64,000 nucleotides of DNA, from the NCBI RefSeq assembly GCF_001424945.1, contig NZ_LMCW01000034.1, forward strand, positions 91,831-155,830, in the 5' to 3' direction. This document shows positions 57,849-64,000 of the stretch, in pieces. The stretch is from Rhizobium sp. Root1203. GTDB lineage: Bacteria; Pseudomonadota; Alphaproteobacteria; Rhizobiales; Rhizobiaceae. The notes below the pieces were generated by a model. That model was not told the DNA's origin. It worked only from the letters and a program-made list of their open reading frames with translations, and made no database searches. A program made the translations under genes and the position numbers. Position 1 is the stretch's first letter, and each line of letters starts with the position of its first letter.

Positions 57849-59930
57849 TCAGTCGACGAAAACGCCGACGCTCGCGGCCCGGCCCATGGCATCGATGACG
57901 GTGAGCTTGGAGTAGCCGCCTCCGTCCGGCACCCATTGATTGGTTCGGCGGCGAGAGAGATCCGGTAGCGGCTTGCCGTTGGCAAGCCAGCGAAACGGCG
58001 CCCGCCCGCCTTGCAGCTTCAGCATCAGCGGCGACAGATCGCCCCTCTTGGCACCGAGGTCAACGTGTGCGCCCTCGGGCGGATAGACGATCTGAGGTGC
58101 TGCCTCACGGCCGGACGTCGCGAGAAGCCCGCTTGGATTGATCGCGAACCGGCGTTGGCTGATCGGCAGTTGTGCCTGGGCGATCCGCATTGCGCCCGAT
58201 GGAGGACGGGGAAGGGGTGTCGTCGCAATACCCGACTTCGCGAATCCTTCGAACAGAATGGGGGCGGCCGTGCCGTAACCGGTCAAACCCGGTGCAGCTC
58301 CGTTGTCGGGACGACCGACCCAGACGCCGAGAACATAGCGCCCGTCATATCCGACGGACCAGGCGTCGCGGTAGCCGTAGCTCGTGCCCGTCTTGTAGGC
58401 GATGCCGCGCTGCGGGGCTCCCGCCGGCGCAACGACGCCCGACAGGATATCGGCAACGTTCCAGACTGCGACGGCATCGAGCAGCGCTTCGCCATCGATC
58501 TTGCCGGGCTGACTGTTGATTCCGTCACCGATCCTGACCGCGTGGCCGCGATTGGCCAGCGCCGTATAGAGCTGCACCAGATCCTTGAGCGTGATGCCGA
58601 GGCCGCCAAGGCCGATGGCCAAGCCGGGCGTCTCGTTCGGTGGCAGAACGGGGTGCACGTCCGCGCGCCGGAAACGGATCAGAAGCTTCGCCGGGTTGAC
58701 GGCGTCGAGCAGCTTGACGGCAGGAACGTTGAGCGACAGCTGCAGGGCCTCTCGCACCGTGACATCGCCCTGATAGCTCATGTCGAAGTTGCGCGGCCGG
58801 TAACCGAAGAAATCGGCAGGGCGATCCTCGATGATCGTTTCCTGGCTGACCAGCCCCTCTTCGAAGGCAAGGCCGTAAATGAATGGCTTAAGCGTGGAGC
58901 CCGGTGAGCGGTTGACGCGCGTCATATCGATCCAGCCCGACCGGCTGGCGTCGAAATAGTCGGCTGAACCGACTTCCCCGACAATCTCGCCGGTCTGCGC
59001 ATCCGCCATGACCATCGCAAGGGAGAGCTTCGGTCCAAGCCTGAGGGCCGCAGCGCGCGCAACAGATTCGAGCCCGTCCTGTACCTGCTTCTTCAGGGTC
59101 GTGCGATGCTGCGAGACAGCTGGCTCCTTGCGCAACGCGGCTTCCGCAACATGGGCGGCGAGCGCGGGAAGCTGCATGCGCCTTTCCTGGACCGGCACCG
59201 CCTCGGCGCGTTCCGCCTCGCCGTCTCCCACGACGTCGACAACCGCGACCCGCTCCAGTACGCGCTTGCGGGCCGCTTCCGCCGACGTGAGATTGCGGTC
59301 GGGGCGGCGCCGTTCGGGCAGTTGCGGAAGGGCTACCAGAAGGGCAGCCTGTGCCACGGTCAGGCGCCTCGGCTCCTTGCCGAAATAGGCGAGGCTCGCA
59401 GCCCGCACCCCTTCGAGATTGCCGCCATACGGCGCGTGGGTGAGGTACAGATCGAGAATCTGCTGCTTGGAAAGCCTTCGCTCGATCTGGATGGCGCGCA
59501 CAACCTGCAGCAGTTTGGCAGACAGCGAGCGGCCCTGACGCGGCTCGATCAGTCGTGCCACTTGCATCGAAAGAGTGGACGCACCTGAAACGATGCGACC
59601 GTTGGTGAGGAGCTGGACGGCTGCCCGCCCAATTGCCCAGGGGTCGACGCCGCCATGCTCGTAGAAGCGGCGATCTTCATAGGCGACGAGGATCCGCAGA
59701 AACTGAGGATCGACATCGGCGACGCTTGTCTTCAGCCGCCACCGACCTTCCGGCGTCGCAAAGGCGCGCAGCAGCTTGCCGTCTGCGTCCAGCACTTCAG
59801 AGGAGACCGTATCGGCCTTGTCGAGTGGCGGCGGGAAAGCCCTGTCCGCCGCGTCGAGCGCAACGAGCGCTGCGCCGGTCAGGACGACGCCGCTCGCAGC
59901 ACCAATCGCAAGTTTCCGGCTCAGTCTCAT
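57849..59930 (-). CDS. pbpC: Penicillin-binding protein 1C
   Basis: 693 residues. An N-terminal membrane anchor is followed by the GT51 glycosyltransferase (VAYEDRRFYEHGGVDPWAIGRA; SGASTLSMQVARLIEP; RAIQIERRLSKQQILDLYLTHAPYGGNLEGVRAASLAYFGK). The transpeptidase has SPGSTLKPF, SLNVP and KTGTS motifs, and a C-terminal PBP1C-specific domain (IVYPPEGAHVDLG) ends the protein. Its start overlaps the macroglobulin stop by four bases, a pairing also known from E. coli pbpC-yfhM. Confidence 0.94.
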   Translation of the reverse strand: MRLSRKLAIGAASGVVLTGAALVALDAADRAFPPPLDKADTVSSEVLDADGKLLRAFATPEGRWRLKTSVADVDPQFLRILVAYEDRRFYEHGGVDPWAIGRAAVQLLTNGRIVSGASTLSMQVARLIEPRQGRSLSAKLLQVVRAIQIERRLSKQQILDLYLTHAPYGGNLEGVRAASLAYFGKEPRRLTVAQAALLVALPQLPERRRPDRNLTSAEAARKRVLERVAVVDVVGDGEAERAEAVPVQERRMQLPALAAHVAEAALRKEPAVSQHRTTLKKQVQDGLESVARAAALRLGPKLSLAMVMADAQTGEIVGEVGSADYFDASRSGWIDMTRVNRSPGSTLKPFIYGLAFEEGLVSQETIIEDRPADFFGYRPRNFDMSYQGDVTVREALQLSLNVPAVKLLDAVNPAKLLIRFRRADVHPVLPPNETPGLAIGLGGLGITLKDLVQLYTALANRGHAVRIGDGINSQPGKIDGEALLDAVAVWNVADILSGVVAPAGAPQRGIAYKTGTSYGYRDAWSVGYDGRYVLGVWVGRPDNGAAPGLTGYGTAAPILFEGFAKSGIATTPLPRPPSGAMRIAQAQLPISQRRFAINPSGLLATSGREAAPQIVYPPEGAHVDLGAKRGDLSPLMLKLQGGRAPFRWLANGKPLPDLSRRRTNQWVPDGGGYSKLTVIDAMGRAASVGVFVD

Positions 59931-62900
59931 GGCTGCGCTGCAACGACCTCCATCTTGCCGGTCGCCGTGCGTGCCGACAGCTGCGGACGATACATGTCCT
60001 CGACGCTCGCAGCAGGATGATCGTAGATGCCGGGCGTCACGGCGCGAACGACATAGGCGACGTTGATCTCGCGGTTGTCGTCTGCCGAACGGTTGAATGC
60101 CGCCACGAACCGATCGTTGCGAAATTCCGTGTGGGCGGCCGTGATATCGCCGATCCAGTCGAAGTTGGTCAGCTGCGCGCTGTCGACGAGGCTCGGATTG
60201 TCGATCTGGAAGCCCGCCGGCAACAGGTCCGTAACGACGATGCGTGACGGCCAGTTGTTGCTCTCTGCCACGTGCACCACGACCACGTAGCGTTCGTTCT
60301 GCTTGGCTTCGGTCACGTTCGCCTGTTCGCCATCCAGTGTGTAGTAGGTCCGATCGATGGCAAAGCCGTCACCACCGGCCGGCAGCGGGACAGCCGGGGC
60401 GGCAACAGTCGTCACGACGGCCGATACCGGATCGCCCGTCCGGTTGGCAAGCGTCAGCGGATTGCCCATCAGGGCGTCGCCCGACATTGTCGCCATATAG
60501 GCACCGCTGTGGAGCGCACCGTTGACGTCGATCTTGAGCGAATCGTCGCCGCCCTGGATCGCCCGCGCGGCAAGCAGCATCCATGCCTGTTCCTGCGTGC
60601 TGGTGTACTTGGCTCGATCCCACTCCTTGGCGACTGCCTTCGCGAGTTCCGGCACCACGGGGGGTACGGGACGGCTTTCTGCTGCAAGCGCGAGAATGGC
60701 CGCGCCGTCCCGGAGAACCGAGCCGTAGTCGGTGCGAGACAGGTTGACCCTCGTGACCATCGACTGCTCCGACATCTGCAGAGCGTCGACGAAGATATTC
60801 TTCGAGCGTGTCGCGTCACCGTAGAGCGCAAGGGCCGCGGCGATATGGGCCTTGGCAAGCGGGGTGGGGAAGTCGTTGATCATCGTATCGGCGTAATAGC
60901 GCAGATCGCTGATCGCGGCCTTCTTGTTGCGCGCAAGAACGTAAAGTGCGTAGGCGATCTGGTCGCCCTGATCCTTGACGTTGACATCGTAGCTGAGGGC
61001 ATTCTGAAGATTTTCGAGTGCCTGCGCGAGCGCACGGTCGGGCACGTCGTACTTCTGCTCGCGGGCCCGCGTCAGAAAGTCGGAAACGTAGGAATCGAGC
61101 CAGAGGTCGCCGCTGTCCGGGGCCCAGAGACCGAAGCTGCCAGCGGATGCCTGATAGGAGAGCACGCGATAGATTGCATCCTGAACCCGCTTTTTCACAT
61201 CCGCATCGTCTTCCAGGCCGGATTGCTTGGCGAGTTCGCTGAGATAGAGCAGGGGCAGAGCCCGGCTCGTCGTCTGCTCCGCGCAACCGAACGGATAACG
61301 GTCGAGCGACATCAAGAGCGCCGGAATGTCGAACGCGGCAGACCTGGTGACGCTGACGCTCACGGATGCACCCGGCAAGACGCTGTCTGCGAGCAGTGCC
61401 TTGTCGACCGTCAGCGTGGCGCCCGGCTTCAGCGCCAGCACGCGACGCTCGGTCACCGGCAGGACCGCGGGCCGAACGGGCACATCCACGGTCTGGTCCA
61501 GCGAGAGCCCGGCCGCGTCGGAAAGATTGATCGAAACGCTGCCGTTGCCTGGTTGCCCGCCGGTGACCGCGAGCGTCAAGGCCGACTTGGCCCCTTCCTC
61601 AAGACGGATCGTCTGGGAGCCGTTGGTGACCGCAATGGCATCATTGCCTGTGACCGCAAGCTTGTAGTCGCCTGCCGGCGCGTCCGTGTTGGCGATATCG
61701 AGACGAAGTTCCGATGTGTCTCCCGGCGCCAGAAAGCGCGGAAGGCTGGCAGTGACGACAACGGGATCGCGGATGATCACATCGCTGGTCGCCTGGCCGA
61801 CGCCCGACTTCGACCATGCCACCGCCATGACGCGCGCGGTGCCGTTGAACTGCGGGATGTCGAAGCTCACATGCGCTTTCCCCTCGGCGTCCAGTTTCAC
61901 CGGACCGGAGAAAAATGCGACGAGTTTCTGTGTGGGAGGGCTGCCTTGTAGCGCGACTGCGCCGCCGTCGCCACCGGTTCTGAGCTTGCCGGCCGCACCC
62001 AGCGAGCCGTCGATGAGGCGGCCGTAGAGATCGCGGATTTCAAGGCCGAGCTGACGCTGCCCGAAATACCAGTCCCCCGGATTCGGAGGCTCGTAGCGGG
62101 TCAGATTGAGAATGCCGACATCGACAGCGGCAACCGTCACATAGGCGTCCTCGTTGGTACCGGCGCCTGCAACAGCAAGAGTGATGGGCAGCGGTCCGCG
62201 CGGCAGCATCTTTTCAGGCGCGCCGATTTTGACCTGCAGCGCGCGGTCGGCCGGATCGACCTTCAGCCATTTGACGCCGATCGCGCGCATCGGCATGTGG
62301 CTGTCCTGGGCATTGCCCGGGCGAAACAGGGTCGCCGTGACGTAAGCGCCGGCACCCCAGTCCGCGGTGACCGGGATATCCACCTCGCCGCCCTTGTCTC
62401 CGATCGCAGCATTCTGGACGGCAACGAGTGTCTCCGTGCCCGCCACGATCATTAGTTCGCCGGCATATCGCGACGAAACCTTCAGCTTCGCCGTCTCACC
62501 CACCTTGTAGCTTTCCTTGTCGAGCGCGATCTCCAGCCCGTCGGGCGTTTCCGTCGACGTTGCCTGGACGAACCAGCCGGCATCGAATTCGACGCTCGAC
62601 GTCGGGCCGTCGGCCTCGGTGCTTTCGACCTCCAGCCGGTAGCGACCCCATCCGACGGGCGAAGAGATCTTGCCTCCGTCCATGCTCAAGTCGACATTGC
62701 CGTTCGCAACCTGCTCTGCAGTGTAGACCGGCTCGTATTTCCACGCTGTCCCGTCGCGATACCATTGGTAATCGCGGTTGAGTTTGTAGAGCTTCCAGCG
62801 AAGCCCTTTCATCTCTTCCTTCTGACCGTCTGCGCTGACGCCGATGGCTGTGAACTTGGCGATCGAGTTTTCGCCGAGATCGCCGGCAAACTCTGGCTTG

Positions 62901-64000
62901 ATTCCAATCATCGGTCCCTGGTTCTTCACCGGAATGACCAGCGAACGCTCGATGGCACGGCCGCCTGTTTCCTGCATCCTGATATAGACAGTGGCGTTGA
63001 GAAGCTGCGTCGTCGCCGGCAGATCGCCGACTGTCAGGTCGGTGACGCCCTCACCGTTCTCGTCGAGTTCCGGCAGTCCTTCGATCGACTGGCGCGAATC
63101 CTCGCTTGCCTCTTCATCGGCAAGACCGAAGAAATATCCCGGAAAGGCCTCGCTCTGGCGCGTTGGCTTGATGACCACGTCGCCTTCAAGGGTCAGGCCG
63201 GCGGCTGGCGCACCGTAGAGATATTTCCCGCTGATATTGACCGTCGCCGGTGTCTCAGGGCCGATGACTTTGGCCTCGGTCTTGAGTTCCATATCAGTAC
63301 GATCCGGCACAAAATCGTCGACGAGGAAGCTCTTCGTCGCGATCGGAGAGCTCTTCGGATCGGTATGGACGTTCATCGTCCAGGTGCCGCGCATCGCATT
63401 GGCCTGAACGTCGAAATCGAACGCGTAGCCGCCGATGTTACTGGTCTGCCGCACGATCCGACGATCCTCGACGCCGTCCGGACGCAGGAAGATGAAGGTG
63501 AGCGGAAGGTTGTCAATCGCATTGCCATCGGTGTCGCGGGCAAGGGCGGCTGCATGAACCGTCTCGCCCGCGCGGTATATGCCACGCTCGGTCCAGGTCA
63601 GAACGTCGATTGCTCCAGGCGAGCTGCGGCCGGTAACGCCGCGGTCCGAAAGGTCGAAGCCGGCGCGGGTCATGTCGAGGAAGACGTAGTCGGACGCCCC
63701 GTTCCTTGCCGTGATCACGGCCGGCGTCAGCGCCGAGGTGCCGCGGATCAGCCCCGCCGTGAAGGTCGCGCGGCCGTCTTCGTCCGTCGTGGCCGTTCCA
63801 AGCACCTCATTGTTCTTTGCCAGCAGCTGAAGCTCTACGCCGGCCATCGGCTTGGCCGAAGCCAGCGAACGCGCAAACACGTTGAGGCCATCCGTACCGG
63901 CGTAGGTCGTGACGCCGATGTCCGACACGACGAACCATTGGGTTGCCTGGGCGTTCCAATCCTGATCCGGCGCGTTCGGTGCGGTTGCCGTCAGCACATA
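59927..64000 (-). CDS. Bacterial alpha-2-macroglobulin (partial, N-terminus beyond the window)
   Basis: At least 1357 residues, open to the right edge, so the signal peptide/lipobox is not visible. Successive MG domains (GIYRAGETVHAAALARD; DKESYKVGETAKLKVSSRYAGELMIV), the A2M family word RDPVVVTASLPRFLAPGD, the thioester site PFGCAEQTTSRALPLLYL (Cys...Glu-Gln), then an alpha-alpha barrel thioester domain and C-terminal MG domain (VTDLLPAGFQIDNPSL). It traps attacking proteases in the periplasm. Coupled with pbpC, it is thought to guard and repair the cell wall after envelope damage. Confidence 0.93.
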   Translation of the reverse strand, partial: YVLTATAPNAPDQDWNAQATQWFVVSDIGVTTYAGTDGLNVFARSLASAKPMAGVELQLLAKNNEVLGTATTDEDGRATFTAGLIRGTSALTPAVITARNGASDYVFLDMTRAGFDLSDRGVTGRSSPGAIDVLTWTERGIYRAGETVHAAALARDTDGNAIDNLPLTFIFLRPDGVEDRRIVRQTSNIGGYAFDFDVQANAMRGTWTMNVHTDPKSSPIATKSFLVDDFVPDRTDMELKTEAKVIGPETPATVNISGKYLYGAPAAGLTLEGDVVIKPTRQSEAFPGYFFGLADEEASEDSRQSIEGLPELDENGEGVTDLTVGDLPATTQLLNATVYIRMQETGGRAIERSLVIPVKNQGPMIGIKPEFAGDLGENSIAKFTAIGVSADGQKEEMKGLRWKLYKLNRDYQWYRDGTAWKYEPVYTAEQVANGNVDLSMDGGKISSPVGWGRYRLEVESTEADGPTSSVEFDAGWFVQATSTETPDGLEIALDKESYKVGETAKLKVSSRYAGELMIVAGTETLVAVQNAAIGDKGGEVDIPVTADWGAGAYVTATLFRPGNAQDSHMPMRAIGVKWLKVDPADRALQVKIGAPEKMLPRGPLPITLAVAGAGTNEDAYVTVAAVDVGILNLTRYEPPNPGDWYFGQRQLGLEIRDLYGRLIDGSLGAAGKLRTGGDGGAVALQGSPPTQKLVAFFSGPVKLDAEGKAHVSFDIPQFNGTARVMAVAWSKSGVGQATSDVIIRDPVVVTASLPRFLAPGDTSELRLDIANTDAPAGDYKLAVTGNDAIAVTNGSQTIRLEEGAKSALTLAVTGGQPGNGSVSINLSDAAGLSLDQTVDVPVRPAVLPVTERRVLALKPGATLTVDKALLADSVLPGASVSVSVTRSAAFDIPALLMSLDRYPFGCAEQTTSRALPLLYLSELAKQSGLEDDADVKKRVQDAIYRVLSYQASAGSFGLWAPDSGDLWLDSYVSDFLTRAREQKYDVPDRALAQALENLQNALSYDVNVKDQGDQIAYALYVLARNKKAAISDLRYYADTMINDFPTPLAKAHIAAALALYGDATRSKNIFVDALQMSEQSMVTRVNLSRTDYGSVLRDGAAILALAAESRPVPPVVPELAKAVAKEWDRAKYTSTQEQAWMLLAARAIQGGDDSLKIDVNGALHSGAYMATMSGDALMGNPLTLANRTGDPVSAVVTTVAAPAVPLPAGGDGFAIDRTYYTLDGEQANVTEAKQNERYVVVVHVAESNNWPSRIVVTDLLPAGFQIDNPSLVDSAQLTNFDWIGDITAAHTEFRNDRFVAAFNRSADDNREINVAYVVRAVTPGIYDHPAASVEDMYRPQLSARTATGKMEVVAAQP

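Noticed and set aside
60272..61951. Long plus frame (559 residues) inside the macroglobulin gene
   Set aside because: Antisense shadow of a clearly coding minus frame containing the thioester motif.
1..64000. CRISPR arrays, insertion sequences, tRNA or rRNA genes
   Set aside because: Looked for and not seen by eye; a dedicated scan was not possible.

Overview
This 64-kb window looks like part of a large secondary replicon (plasmid or chromid) of a Rhizobiaceae bacterium. The evidence is a repA-repB partition pair with repABC-type centromere palindromes (47.8-50.1 kb), a complete aerobic cob block next to it, many small rhizobial families (DUF6894, DUF2934, BA14K, DUF1612), and general-stress promoters of the alphaproteobacterial EcfG type. 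GC content is high and genes are densely packed with many 4-nt overlaps. I saw no tRNA, rRNA, insertion sequence or CRISPR array.

Layout. 0-3.3 kb: a large N,N-dimethylformamidase-like/DUF4082 protein on the minus strand, apparently frameshifted and running off the left edge. 3.8-16.8 kb: a stress island with glycogen debranching (glgX), trehalose formation (treZ), topoisomerase IB, small stress proteins, a ribosomal S21 paralogue, MgtC, and the ybhP/ybhN/clsB trio. About ten GGAAC-N17/18-GTT promoters sit upstream of these genes, two of them symmetric and bidirectional. One of these also points at a structured, terminator-ended putative small RNA. 16.8-29.4 kb: an SDR enzyme, then a GntR regulator diverging from an oxidative D-apiose pathway: RuBisCO-like OiaX, kinase OiaK, oxidoisomerase ApnO, a ribose-type ABC importer, dehydrogenase ApsD and lactonase ApnL. 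29.6-31.5 kb: a BA14K protein and an iron-redox-type enzyme.

31.6-40.7 kb: two tandem GntR regulators, QuiC-type 3-dehydroshikimate dehydratase, a polar-amino-acid-type ABC importer, type II 3-dehydroquinase, a Gfo/Idh/MocA dehydrogenase and an atypical AroE-like dehydrogenase. Together these look like a catabolic route from quinate/shikimate to protocatechuate. 40.7-47.8 kb: cobF-G-H-I-J and cobL-M on minus with cobK on plus. 47.8-51.3 kb: repA, repB and a DUF1612/HTH gene where repC would be expected. 51.4-56.5 kb: a Bax-inhibitor-1 membrane protein, an ECF sigma/anti-sigma pair, and cueR with a copper P-type ATPase under a textbook MerR-type promoter. 56.6-64 kb: a cytosine-deaminase-like amidohydrolase, penicillin-binding protein 1C and a bacterial alpha-2-macroglobulin cut by the right edge.

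The strongest items for follow-up are the EcfG promoter island with its predicted small RNA, the repAB-DUF1612 module with a 34-bp perfect palindrome, the shikimate/quinate cluster with its unusual transporter class and dehydrogenases, and the frameshift at the left edge. All functions are inferred from sequence reading alone; no database search was run.
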